A model generated the notes under the pieces. The model did no database searches, was not told the origin of the DNA, and saw only the letters and a program-made list of their open reading frames with translations. From Amblyomma americanum (Eukaryota; Arthropoda; Arachnida; Ixodida; Ixodidae): a stretch of DNA of 64,000 nucleotides. Of this stretch, positions 22,845-33,986 are shown piece by piece. Numbering within the stretch: the first letter of the stretch is position 1; each line of letters opens with the position of its first letter. Where the stretch lies: positions 50,004,507 through 50,068,506 of the forward strand of contig NC_135505.1 of NCBI RefSeq assembly GCF_052857255.1, read 5' to 3'. A program made the position numbers and the translations under genes.

Positions 22845-24040
22845 CATAGCACTGGATTAGACCCCGGCGAGCGCTACACATGATCACAGCAGCAGCGTTG
22901 TTTTACGCTGTGACACCTACGCTGATGGGGTCTAGACTGAATCCGCGTCTTTCGGGTCAATAGCTAAACACCATAACTCCGGTGCCGCCATAGCGGCACA
23001 GCGTAGAAAGCATGATCGTTCTAGAATTTTTTCATCACAGTCAAGATCCTGACCGCGCAGACAATCACGGTGGCATCAACCCGTTTTCTCCTTGTGATTC
23101 CTTTGGCACGCAAGCAATGTCTTAGACGGAATTTCTCGAACGCCCGCCTCTGATTCTTTCAACCCCCGCTCCCTTTCTAACGCGATAGCGTCAAGGGTCC
23201 CGCTCAGTGGAGAAGCAAAGGTCGTAGTTGGCCTGTCGAGAAAATCCAGTTTGCTCGAGCAGGTCGGGACGTCGCACGCGGAGTTGCGGGAATGAAAAGT
23301 GAATGAAAGTTAGAAAAATGGCCATTCTAACGTCACAACACGGCTCTGCCGCCATTATGCCCCGTAGGAACCTGGAGCACATTCTAGGCGATGAAAGTTC
23401 AAGTATTTGGACTGCAATAGAACAAGTGACATTAGGGGCGTGAGTCAGGCAGGCTAAGGTTACGTCTTCGAGGCACTTTCATTCGACTTGGCTGAATGAA
23501 GGTCTGTGTATCTTGCCGACAGCGTTGGTGTCTGCAAAGTGATATGCAAAGAGGACCCCCGGCGGCTGAATGTACCCATTACCGCTATCACGCGTACCGT
23601 TGAGGCGGAAATTGTGCTCCTCCCATTTCAGAGTAGCCAAATGAAACTCCCCTCTTATTAACAGCCCTGCCTTCCACCTTTCTCTTTATCACTTTCTCTC
23701 CATTTATGCGTCCCTCGATTTTTAGAGCGAAAGCCGTTCTTCACTACCAAAGGTGCAAAACTTGAGCCATCGCTTAATCCTTTGCCCTTGATGAATGAGT
23801 AAATAAATATTGCCGCGGCTTCGATTCGAACTCGTGGCGGCGCGAACCGATCAGCTTGGCTGGCCACTGCACGAGAGCAATATGCTATAGCCGCAGCCGA
23901 TCGCGCCTGCTATGAAACTGCAACACACTCTCGCGCTGCGCATCGCTCAACATCGTGTTCACGAACTTCCATTTCCGACCCCACCATTTAAGATCAACTT
24001 AAAATCCATCCGAGCTTTACCTGAGTCTATTGCCATCGCC
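22845..24040 (+). repeat. Large unclassified repeat, copy 1, right part
   Basis: Matches 31680-32588 plus 33076-33226 (shared: TTTACGC..GT.ACACC, GTCAAGATCCTGACC, TTCGACTTGGCTGAA, ACACTCTCGCGCTGCGCATC). A tRNA-type SINE interrupts it at about 23790-23895. Contains the motif TTTTTAGAGCGAAAGC (about 23720), also found at 24.80 and 42.06 kb. Confidence 0.75.
23790..23895 (-). repeat. Short tRNA-derived SINE, minus strand
   Basis: On the minus strand a B-box-like GAGTTCGAATCG lies at 23826-23837 and an A-box-like AGTGGCCAGCCAAGC upstream near 23850-23865; copy 2 of the host repeat lacks this block. Its 3' end reads towards AATATTTATTTACTCATTC. Different family from the Ruka-like SINEs. Confidence 0.55.
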
Positions 24041-24796
24041 AGGCGTGCCGACGACCAAACAGAGCAAATCGATGAGCCAATCACGCGAAACACATGGTTT
24101 CGCACGTCTCCTGGTTCTAACTGTGGTAAAACAATACCGTTTTTTTTCTAACTATCATGCTAACCTGCAGAAAAAAAAGGAAACGGTTGTGGGCTTACAG
24201 GAACCGCAACTTGTCATCTCATGACACGAACTATTGAATGTCTTATGCAGAGCTCGACGAAGGGAGGTGCAAACAGGAACATTATCAAAAGTTTGACAAA
24301 AGGTTAACCGGGGTGGTGTAAAATATTGTAATGCGGTTGACGGGCAGGCCACTTGGCTTATCACAATTGAATTGCGCATTCTACCTAGGATGTTGGTTGT
24401 GCCGTGAGTCTTACAGAATCTTTTTCTTATTGTGCTAAGAAGCCCACGTAGCACAACCATTAAACACATTCATACCACAAGATTTCCCGTTCCTGTGGAC
24501 CGATATCTATCGACAAGGCAGGATTATGAATGAAGACCACGCCTATAAGCACTGTCACACTCTTCAGCCTATTGAAGGGGGTCGTGGGTCCTAATCCTGT
24601 CCGAAGCAATATTCGCCTCCTTCAAGAAATCATGCCAGCGTTCGGGGCGAGAGAACTCTACTTATCAGGGGGCGCTACTATAAATTTTTGAAATAGAAAC
24701 CTGCGCCTTTGGTATTCTCCCTGGCCCATCACTATCGTTGAGTAAAACGGCGTTGTCATTTCGGCATCAAATTTGTTCATGAAGCCTGTGTGCTTT
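24041..24796. other. Noncoding stretch
   Basis: Nothing recognised. Confidence 0.45.
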
Positions 24797-24885
24797 TGTT
24801 TTTTTAGAGCGAAAGCTCAACTCCTCGCTTTCAAATCTGAAGGTCATGTGGCTACGAAATCTCACCTTCAAACTAGAAGCAGCGG
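24797..24885 (+). repeat. GCGAAAGC repeat, locus 1, left part
   Basis: Matches the beginning of 42057-42540 (AGAGCGAAAGCTC, GAAGGTCATGTGGCT, CTTCAAACTAGAAG). Its continuation is found after the Penelope pair, at 27852. The repeat was therefore split by that insertion. Confidence 0.72.
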
Positions 24886-25021
24886 AGTTTTTTTGAAAAA
24901 CAGCATTGCTTTTACAGATGAGAAACACGTCAACACGTGTGCGCTACAAAGAAAAATGTCAAGGAACCGGAAAATATTTACACACAAATGGAAAATATTC
25001 TCGGAAGATAAAAACTACAGG

Positions 25022-26520
25022 TTACCCGTGGAAATGGAAAAGCGAAAATGGCACCAAAACTAAAACAGAAAGCTCCTGATAATGATAACAACCCAGGTTC
25101 AGAAACACAGAAGACAACCAACGCTCGTGGAAGTGATGCCACAGAACGAAAATAGATTTACCAGTGTGCAACAAAGAACTCAAAATGGCCACTGCCTCTA
25201 CAATCTCCTTTTCAAGTTTACCCTTCCATTTTTCTATTATCTGTCTGCGGCTCAAATAAGGGTAACAACCTTCGCAACTGCGACAGTGAACTGGAAGTTT
25301 TGAGCCGCCAGCCTCCTCGAAGGAACGCGTATGCCCTCTTAAACAATCATTAAGGCATCTGCCCGTCTGCCCGATATCAGTGCGGCCACACCTGAGAGGG
25401 ATCATATAGATGAAGCCTGTTGTGCATTCTACACGCTTATTCTTTTCTAAGTGCTTCTTGCACACTTGCCTTGTTCTGAGTTCCCTTCAAGCACCATTGC
25501 ACACAGTTTCGAAAGTTTACATAACGCTGAAAAAACAAAGTGAATCCCATATCTGCCTTAAATTTTCGTAATGTCTTGTGAAAACTTATGCAAGTAGGGA
25601 ACAACTCCACATTTTTTTCTGGAAAGCTCTTTCCTGGGAGAGGGTCTTGTTTGTCTGCCGGAGCTTATTTTACAAGGGATTCGGCAACTGGTCGTAGCAG
25701 TGGGTTCGGAAAGCGTGCATTTTCCAACCGCTCCACCTGGAAGGCAAAAGTAGAATGCAGTTTATGTACGCATGACTTTAAAAGCGTTGATCGCAGACAT
25801 GAAAAAACTACACTCCTGTTTATCATCTTAGAGTGGGAAGAATTGAAGGTCAACAAGGCTTTTTTAGACCTGGGTTGGAAGGCCCCGCGCACACGATCAG
25901 AATGACTAAAAAACAGTTTTAATTCTAAAAACTGGATTGACTGATCCTGGGGTATCTCCAGGGTAATTTTAAGAGAGCAAGAGCAACTGGAAAAGCCGAC
26001 CAAAACATCGTCAGCTACTTTAGATAGCACGTCACTGGGTGAAAGTTTAAAAATAATTAAAAAATCATCAACGTATCTAAAACATTTGCAATGAAAGGAA
26101 GAGTGAGCTTAACCTTGAGCATGCGGTACAACCGTGCAAAAAAATTTAACAAAGCAAAGGCGCGACGTTAGAACCAACACAAATTCGTTTCTTTTGGACA
26201 TACAAGTCATCGTCAAAGGAAACAATAGTGGAAACTAGATAAAAAGATAAAACTAGATAGATAGACTAAGCAGCTAAAGAAAGTAATCAGGAGATACGCC
26301 AAAAGAATTCTGAAACCCAAAAGCGCCGCGAACGTCGATTAGTTCTCTAACTGCACTGAAAACTTCTTCATGGGGTACCGAGTAGAACAACTCTTCCACA
26401 TAGACGGAGAAGGCACAGTTGGCACCTGCGACACTAGGCTTTAAGACATCCACCAGGTGTTCAGACCCTGTGATTTGCAAAGGATCTTCTTGTTTAAGGT
26501 CGCTCAAATGGGTCGGGAGA
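25022..26520 (-). pseudogene. Penelope-like reverse transcriptase plus GIY-YIG endonuclease (copy A)
   Basis: Read on the minus strand: reverse transcriptase fingers/palm piece 26507-26274 (VYVEELFYSVPHEEVFSAVR, GAFGFQNSFGVS); the catalytic segment FRYVDDFLII with an intact YVDD at 26064-26075; a linker at 26030-25665 (QDQSIQFLELKLFFSHSDRV, RLENARFPNPLLR); then the endonuclease at 25465-25022 with CTTGFIYMIPLRCGRTDIG, in which FIY and DIG stand for the GIY and YIG motifs, followed by QTGRCLNDCLRGHTRSFEE. Penelope-like elements use this endonuclease for insertion. Frameshifts between the pieces make it a pseudogene. N-terminal sequence upstream of 26520 is missing. Confidence 0.82.
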
Positions 26521-26639
26521 ATGACTTGGCTCTTCTAGAGGCCGACAAGGAAGTCGGTTTCACTGTGCTCCTCAGGATTTATTTCGAGAGAATGCCAAGA
26601 TTGCCGCGAGCAAGAATTTTACGACCGTATCACTGAAGC

Positions 26640-27837
26640 CTTTCGAGATGAAGAACAGGGCACTTGCTCTTTTACAAGGTCTCAACCTTCAAAAACTGGA
26701 TAGACCGGTCATTGGAAGCGATTTTAATGTTCTTAGTGTTTTTTTCACCGCTAAGACTCATAAATATTTATGTCCGTTCAGGGCAATCTTAACAGAGCGG
26801 GAAGCTGGCAGGCATATCTTAGCAACTTCCTTAAAACCCATTTGAGCGACCTTAAACTAGAAGATCCTTTCAAAATCACAGGGTATGATCACCTGGTGGA
26901 TGTGTTTAAATATGGTGTCGCACGTGCCAGCTGTGCTTTGTCCGTCGATATGGAGGAGTTGTTCTACTCGGTACCCCATGAAGAACTTTTCAGTGCAGAT
27001 AGAGAACAGATCGGTGTTGGCGGCGCTTTTGGGTTTCAGAATTCCGGTGGCGTATCTCCTGATTCCTTTTTTGAGCTGCTTATTTTTCATCTAGGTTCCG
27101 CTGTAGTTTCCTTTGACGATGACTTGTATGTCCAAAAGAAATGAATTTGTATTGGTCCTAGTGTCGCGCCTGCTCTTTGTGATATTTTTGTTCTCCATTT
27201 GGACCACATGCTGAAGCTTAAGCTCACTCTTCCCTTCATTGTAAATGTTTTAGATACTTTGATTACTTTTTAATTATTTTGACATTTTCACCCAGTGACG
27301 TGCTATCTGAAGTAGCTGAGGAGGTTTTAGATGGCTCTTCCAGTTGCTCTAGCGCTCTTAATATTACCGTCGAGCTAGCCCAGGATCAGTCAATCCAGTT
27401 TTTAGACTTGAATCTGTTTTTTAATCATTCTGAACATGTGTCTAGGGCCTTCCAACCCAGGCCTCAAAAAGCCTTATTGCCCTTCGGTTCTTCCCGCTCT
27501 AAGGTGATAAAGAGGGGTGTAGCCTCTTCGTGTCTGCGATCAGCACTTTTGAAGTGATGCGTACATAAACTGCACTCTAGTTTTGCCTGCAAGGTGGAGC
27601 GATTGGAAAATTCAGGCTTTCCGAACCCACTGTTACGAGCAGTTGCTGAATCCCTTGTCGATCAGCTCCGGCAGACTGACAAGACCCTCTCCCAAAAAGG
27701 GCTTCCCAGAAAAAAAATATGCAGTTGTTCCCTTCTTGCACAAGATCGCATTAAAAAAAATTTCAGGCAGATATGGGATGGACCTAGGTTTTTCAGCGCC
27801 ATGTAAACTTTCGAAACTGTGTGCAATAATGGGAGGG
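26640..27837 (+). pseudogene. Penelope-like reverse transcriptase without endonuclease (copy B)
   Basis: Pieces in order: 26648-26845 (an N-terminal part with ending in FTAKTHKYLCPFRA), 26800-27144 (ASCALSVDMEELFYSVPHEE, GAFGFQNSGGVSPDSFFELL, SFDDDLYVQKK), 27250-27557 (FRYFDYFLIILTFSPSDVL, then AQDQSIQFLDLNLFFNHSEH) and 27594-27806 (VERLENSGFPNPLLRAV). The catalytic YVDD is changed to YFDY (27255-27266), which should abolish polymerisation. Homology stops near 27837, just before the endonuclease would begin. Confidence 0.8.
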
Positions 27838-27851
27838 AGGAGCTCGAAACA

Positions 27852-28250
27852 AAGCAGCGGGGGCTTGGCTCTGGCGTCTTGCTAAGTGACTAGCCACAAT
27901 TCGCCACAGCTGCTCGCGTTGAGCTGACTGCGCTCGATGGCATCGCTACTATCAAATCCCGTGACTTACTGCACGTCGCCATAGCTGCGTATCGGGAGCC
28001 GACGGCACTCGCAAAGCTACTGATAATCGCCTGACCAGCCGTTTGATCTTTAAAAGCCTGTGGCTTGTCCTTATATGCACACAAAGCCACCAGTGCAACT
28101 TGACAGAACTAGTGCTCTGACGATGTATCGTTGCTGTGAAGCGGAATCTGATTACTTTTGCGATATGGAAAGAAGTCAGATTAGACAACTATGCTTGACA
28201 GCTTTCGCTTGCATTATTAGGTTCAGCCTGGTTGAACCACATGTAATTTA
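27852..28250 (+). repeat. GCGAAAGC repeat, locus 1, right part
   Basis: Matches the remainder of 42057-42540 (AGCTGCGTAT..GGAGCCGAC, CACAAAGCCA, CTAGTGCT..GAC, AAGCGGAATCTGATT against AGCTGATTCTGAT). It may contain an old exon-like or promoter-like segment, but no protein is recognised. Confidence 0.65.
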
Positions 28251-28869
28251 TCATATTGTAGGCAAAAAGCCGTATTCACAAACCTCGCCACTCTTGCTTT
28301 GTTGTTTATGCTGTATTTACTGCATGATACTCTCTTAACTGCTAAGCGCTGACCCTCCCACACGCAACAAACCTCATTTAACGACCAGATGAGCTCACAT
28401 GAACTTGTGATACAGGCGGAAAAATTTCTCGTTTACATTTAAATCCTACTTTTCGTCAACGTATTTTATTTTCTAGAATTTTTTATTATGTTTAGTCTTC
28501 AAGTGCCTTATAGAGAAACTTATTGTCGGTACCCTTCGTATGAACATTCTTTAGCTTGCTAGGACCACTTTATTTTCTCAACTACGGTAACCAATTTTTA
28601 GGCGAGCATTTGCGCAGGTTACATGGTAAAAATGTTTATTAAATTTTAATGTATTTTTAAATCAGTTCGCGGTTGAAACGTTTCGGCATGGTGAAAAATG
28701 GGAATACTGAATAATATGTAAAAGGAAATCTACAAATAAGAGACTGTTTCCGGTCGAATACGTGACGCAGAAGGAATGAAGAACAATCTAGCGCAGCGCT
28801 GCTATCAGCCCCAGCATGTTTATTAATTCTTTCACTACTTAATACTTAATAAGTAATTCTTATTTCAGT
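28251..28869. other. Noncoding A+T-rich stretch
   Basis: Nothing recognised. Confidence 0.5.
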
Positions 28870-29376
28870 GATTGCCTACATTGGATACGTAAATTATACT
28901 CATGCGAGGCTCAACTTCTATGGTTTACACAGGATCTTCATTTTATTTTTGACCGGGGTTTCATAGCTGACTGTTTTTTCATCGATTTCTCCGAATACAT
29001 TGACAAATTATCTCACCAATTACTACCTTTCAAATTAAATAATCTCAATCTCGACGCTAATATCATCTCGTGGCTTCAGTCTTTCCTCACTAATCATTCT
29101 TAATACGTGACTGCTAATATATCCAACTCTCGTTCCTCTCCACTGGGCTCAGGTGTTCCCCAGTTTTCTGTCCTAGGGCCCCTACTTTTTCTCATTTATA
29201 ATAATTACTTGCCTAACAGCATTGCTTCTTTCGTATGTTTTTTTGCCGACGATTGCGTTATTTACCGTGAAATTAACAGTGACTCTGATACTTCTGTCCC
29301 TCAATCTGATATTACCCAAGTTTCAGAATGTTTCAAATTATGGCACATGGAACTGAAGAATAATAATTGTAAGCAT
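28870..29376 (+). pseudogene. CR1/Jockey-like LINE reverse transcriptase fragment
   Basis: Frames around 28970-29376 give DCFFIDFSEYIDKLSHQLLP (the block usually reading DFSKAFDxVxH), NIISWLQSFL, then GSGVPQFSVLGPLLFLIYNN (GVPQGSVLGPLLFLIY block) and VCFFADDCVIYRE with the catalytic FADD at about 29241. A TAA near 29101 interrupts it. Homology ends where the large repeat copy 2 begins (about 29377), so the fragment is cut on that side. Confidence 0.82.
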
Positions 29377-30113
29377 TTGCCCAGAAATTTCGACGCCTGG
29401 TGCACCAGTGACAACCGCCCCCTGTACTTCAAGTTCGGCGTTGTGAGGCACAGCGTGCGACAGTGACCACACGGACGAAATGGCCTTTGCAGTTTTTCTT
29501 AAAGCGCACCTGTACCGTGATTCGGAAAGTGACCAAGAGATTTGAAGATCAATAGGGCTTTTTGGTGGGCTAGTTGGTGCAGCAAGCTAAATTAATTTCG
29601 AAGACTACTTGCGCATAGTTGACTATTCGCCTAGCAGCTCATCAAGGTCCCCATAGCCCTCACCGTCCTGCTTCGCTTCGCGCAGCGGTTACGACTGATC
29701 AGTTCCGAGTTGAATATACCACAGCCTTAAACGTTAACACTGCAAAGAGCAACCACTGGAGGTGGGGTTGCTATGCTACGAAAAAAAACGAAAATCCTCG
29801 ATGGAAGACGACGTTTGATGAGGGGGCATCTACTGCACGACGACGTCACACACGAAGATAAGCGCGACAGCGAAGCATCTCGTCAAAACGCCCGTGCTAA
29901 GTTTCATATTCCCGACGAGGCCGCAACCGAACTGCGAAACCAGGATGCAACTGGAAGGCAAGATTTGCCGAGGTTCGAATGACGTCTGGGAGCTGCAAGT
30001 TTATCGCCTCAGTAGACGCGGAACCAGACAAGTTCGTCAGCAGCGCACTTTTCGCCTCACAACTTTGTTCGAGATATGGCGCTGAGAGTATATACTACGA
30101 TCTCGAAGAACGT
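29377..30113 (+). repeat. Large unclassified repeat, copy 2, left part
   Basis: Collinear with 19723-20440. The left boundary of similarity is the same in both copies (CCAGAAATTTC.ACGCCTGG), which suggests a true element end or a shared breakpoint. Its neighbour on the left is a LINE piece here and an unrelated stretch in copy 1. Confidence 0.75.
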
Positions 30114-31398
30114 CCCTATGGAGCAAGCTCGTATATATGTGTTATAGGTGTCTCGCCATAAACGAGATTATAAAATGTGTGTCATACGTGCCCACATATG
30201 CGATACGTGCCCATATGTCCCACGTCTCATATGTGTCTCGTATGTAAATCTTTTGGAACAAAGAAGCGCTGGGGTGGAAGGGAAAAAATTGTACGATGAA
30301 AAAGCTGCCATAAAACATAGAAAACTAAAAGAGTAGAAAAAAGTACTGGGCGAAAAAAAAATCGTGGTTAAAATGATTCGAATCACCATCCTCTACATCC
30401 GCCGCGCACAATACTAACCATGTCTATACAACTACCTTTATTGCTTTATTTATTGCGTGAAAATAGTGCCGAAAAGAAAAATCTAAGCACGCTTACGCCA
30501 GAAAACACCAGGCCACAATGACGGCCCCAGCACTTGGAACGGTTGCGTTATTTTTGTATGACAAAACTCACGCTGTCCGTTCAATAACTGCAACTGGTGT
30601 GTAAGGCGTGAGGTGAAGTGGTTATTTTTGTGGTTTAGGGAACGGAACTAGAGAAGTGGTCTTCCACTTATACTGTGAATATTGATGTGTACTGTGATAT
30701 GCATTGAAACATTTTTTTCTCTCTGCTCAAGAATTTTTTGGTCTTTTTTGTGCTCTAGCTCTCACTTTTGTTTGCATTTTGGTTGCTACATTTCTACGTG
30801 TTTCACGAAGCACGCGCGACTGTATACGACAACCTCGTGAACGATAAAGTTTGCAGGAGGTGTGCGTATAGGCTGATACGATGCACGTGGGAGCTCCTGC
30901 TTTCGCATGAGTGCCGCGCACGTGGGTTAACCTGAGACATTCGCACCGCGTTTGAACTCGTGTTGTGCCTATATGAGTTCATACGTGGGACATCACTGAC
31001 ACATGAACTCGTATTAAAATGCTTTCATAGGAGGCACATTTTTCGACACGTATATCTCATATCAGTTCACACGAGACATTTCTGATACATATGAACTCGT
31101 ATGAACCATATATGTGTTCCTACTATATATGAACCGTACATGTGTTCATATGAGGCACATATTTTGACACATATATCTCATATGCTGACCATTGAGTTCA
31201 CACGAGACACATTAGTGACACGTATGAACTCGGGTGAACACATGTGTGCTCATACGAGGCGCAGATCTTGACAGATACACCTCATATGCTGCTCATATGA
31301 ACTCATACGAGACACATTTGTTATACGTAGAGATCGTATGTAACACATATGAATTTATACGAGACACATGTCAAATCACCGAGAATTTTCGGTAGGGG
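30114..31398. repeat. Insertion with satellite-like arrays of CATATGA / ACGAGACACAT
   Basis: Absent from copy 1 of the host repeat. The right end (30950-31380) has three to four degenerate units of about 105-120 bp, each with TCTCATATG, GAACTCATACGAGACACAT and CACATATGTGTTC motifs; unit starts are near 31045, 31166 and 31270. The left end (30140-30245) carries the same words in the opposite orientation (ACGTCTCATATGTGTCTCGT). The middle is plain A+T-rich DNA. Confidence 0.65.
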
Positions 31399-31399
31399 T

Positions 31400-33226
31400 G
31401 GAACTAGATGCGCGTCCCTAAAGACACTCGTGATAAATGTAGTGCTATCGTTCGTCACAAACAAAGCAGCATGCGGGCTGTTTTGAAACGAAAAAATATT
31501 TGAAAGCCTGTGCAGACATGATTTGAACCGATAGTCCTTATTACTTGTTACCAGATACTGCATGAAGATTACTTACATTTTGAAAAATAGTACAACAGGA
31601 GTAGCTGCGCACATGAGCAGTGCGAGCTCATTCCAGCCACTGATTGTCTCTTTTGACGTGATCAATTGACCATACCGGGGTTAGACCCCGGAGAGCGCTC
31701 CACATGACCAAGGCGGCGACCGCGTTGTTTTACGCCGTAACACCAACGCTGCTAGAATGTAGATTGAACCTATGTCTTTTGGGTCAATAGCCGAACACAA
31801 CCCATGTGCCACCGTGGTGGCACAGTGCTAAAAGATATGATCGTTCTTGATTTTTCTTTATATCAGAGTCAAGATCCTGACCACGCAGACATTCATGCAG
31901 TCATCAACCCATTTTCTGCTTGTGATTCCTATGGCATGCTAGCAACGTCTTGGGCGCAATCCCTGAACGACCACCTCTCTTTCACGCAATACCCGCTCTC
32001 GTTCTAATGCGATAACGTCAAGAGTCCCGTTCAGTGGAGAAGCACACGTCGTAGGTGGCCTGTTGTGAAAATACGGGTTGTTTGAACTAGCGGCGACGTC
32101 GCACGCGGAGCTGCGGAAAAGAAAATTGCATGAAAGATTAGCAAAATGGGGATTGCAAGTTCGCAACATGACTCTGCCGTCATTATGCCCTGCGGGGACG
32201 TAGAGCACATTCTTGGCGATGAAATTTCAAGTAGTTGAACGGGAATGGAACAAGTGTCATTAGGAGCGTGAGTCAGACACGCTACGGCTACGTCATCGAG
32301 GCCATTTTGTTCGACTTGGCTGAAGCAAGGCCCCCTGTATCTTGGCCGACAGCGTTCGTATCTGCGAAGTGAGATGCAAAGAAGGCTCCAGGCGGCTGAA
32401 TGAACGCTTTAACTTTATCGCGCCTACCGTTGAGGTGGAACTTGTGTGCCTCCCAGTTCAAGGTTGCCAACCCCCCTGGTTAAAATCACTGCCTTCCACG
32501 TTCCTCTTCATCTCTTTGTCTCACTTTATGTGTCCCTCAATTTTTAGAGACAGAACCATTCCTCACGACCACAGCTGCAAAACCTGAGAGAGAGAGAGAG
32601 AGAGAAAGACGAACGGCAAGGCAGGGAGGTTAACTAGGCGACGCCGGTATGCTACCCTACCCGTGGGAAGGCGAACGGAGGGAGAGATAGAAAAGGAAGA
32701 GAGCAAAGGGAGATCACTTTTCCGCGTGGTCGTTGGCGATTGCTTGCTGGGTCCACAGGGCGCAAACTGGTATTTCACAACCTTGCACTCAGTCCTGAGT
32801 CCTTTAAGAACTTGAAAAATGCTTTGAAAGCTGTTCTCTGCGATGAATGCTTACTCCAAGTGCCCATAATCTTGGCTTCTGCAAAAGACCGAGGATCTAA
32901 GCGGCGAAGTGTTGCAGCCAAAAGGACAAGCTCACGCTGAAACCGAGGGCAGCAATTTTTGTAAAAATGTATCTGGCGGAGATTATTCTTCTCCTCCTTG
33001 CTCTGGAAGAACAACCAAGGTGTCTCAAACCTCAACGGCGGCTTGCTTTCGAAACAGCCGACTACCAGCGCAGAGTGCAAAACCTGAGCCACCGCTTAAG
33101 GCTTTGCATATAGTTAGACTGCAATATACTCTCACGCTGCGCATCGGTCATCTTCGTTTTCATCAACTTCTGTCTGCGACCCCAACAGAGAAGATCAGCT
33201 TAATCTCGATCAGAGCTTAACCCGAG
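31400..33226 (+). repeat. Large unclassified repeat, copy 2, right part
   Basis: Matches 20446-20690 and then 22845-24040, with a 487-bp LINE end inserted at 32589-33075. The open frames do not identify a product. Confidence 0.72.
32589..33075 (-). mobile_element. 5'-truncated LINE with 13-bp target duplication
   Basis: Flanked by TGCAAAACCTGAG at 32576-32588 and 33076-33088. The left end is a run of GA, that is, a (TC)n tail on the minus strand, preceded there by the LINE 3' UTR (complement CAGGGAGGTTAACTAGGCGA and GGTATGCTACCCTACC). The minus frame ending at 32775 (LAATLRRLDPRSFAEAKIMG, FKAFFKFLKDSGLSARL) is the C-terminus of an I/R1-type LINE, similar in layout to the fragment at 10740. 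Confidence 0.82.
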
Positions 33227-33369
33227 TCCGATGCAACTACATGAACCACGGTGCAGGGCGAACTCAGTGTTCGACTTTGATGAGTTTTTATCGTCAGAAT
33301 GTCTCGCCCTGCACCGCTGTTCGTGTGGCTACAGCCTGTTTTTTTTTTCTGCTACACCCATTCTTTTCA

Positions 33370-33513
33370 GCCGCAGGGGCCAATTGGCTAGAGGAGTAAT
33401 GGAAGCGTACTACATGCAAAATTCTGGAGAGACTTGCGTCAGTAGGCATTCTGTAGTGGTTCCACAAAATGAACCAGATTTCCTTAAGCGTGCCTATCTT
33501 TACTCAGATTGAA
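33370..33513 (+). pseudogene. Possible Penelope-like C-terminal fragment
   Basis: The frame reads RGQLARGVMEAYYMQNSGET, then CVSRHSVVVPQNEPDFLKRA, and stops at 33513. This resembles the segment after the GIY-YIG domain in Penelope-like proteins (REVxEAFxI...CVSxPSVxLxxKExxFL). A short inverted pair (CGGTGCAGGGCGA near 33249, its complement near 33308) lies upstream. Call from memory of the motif; only moderate confidence. Confidence 0.45.
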
Positions 33514-33910
33514 TAAGGTTGTTTTCCTCTGACCACAATGTTTCTGTTGATGGAACCGCGTGCATAGATTTCGCGTGTAGAATGTCGGCTTTATTTTATT
33601 TATTTTTTTTGCACATTCGTAGTTTATATATTCTTTTCTTCCCGTAATGAATATCTGTTGATGTAAGCGCCTGTAACGTCTACTCTCTTTTTTGTCCGTG
33701 TTTTCTGCGCTGCAGTGAATCAGGAAAATAAACAGAAAATTGCACGCGTCGGGCCATACTATTACCTTCCACGGTGCAATACGGTGCCAGATGACACAGA
33801 AAGCGGAAAGAAGATAAAAATGTCTGTTATGAAAACTCGACAGCGTCCAGAAACTGATAACTTGTCGGTCCTTGCCTAAAGGGTCGCAGACAGTCTAGGC
33901 GGACGCAGCA

Positions 33911-33920
33911 CATATATAAA
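33911..33920 (+). promoter_or_regulatory. TATA box of candidate secreted-protein gene
   Basis: CATATATAAA, about 25-30 bp upstream of an initiator-like GGTTACAGTT (33931-33940) and 67 bp before the ATG at 33987. The spacing suits an RNA polymerase II core promoter. Confidence 0.55.
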
Positions 33921-33986
33921 CTCTACTCTAGGTTACAGTTCTGCATCTGTAAAAGCGCCGCGACACCACGCCGGATCTGCACTTCA

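Larger units (their letters stand above)
24886..27851. mobile_element. Inverted pair of Penelope-like elements
   Basis: Two Penelope-like copies stand head to head: copy A on the minus strand (25022-26520) and copy B on the plus strand (26640-27837). They form an imperfect long inverted repeat (about 25.5-26.5 against 26.8-27.84 kb). The block is bounded by AAGCAGCGG at 24877-24885 and again at 27852-27860, consistent with a target duplication made when the pair inserted as one unit into the GCGAAAGC repeat. Confidence 0.72.
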
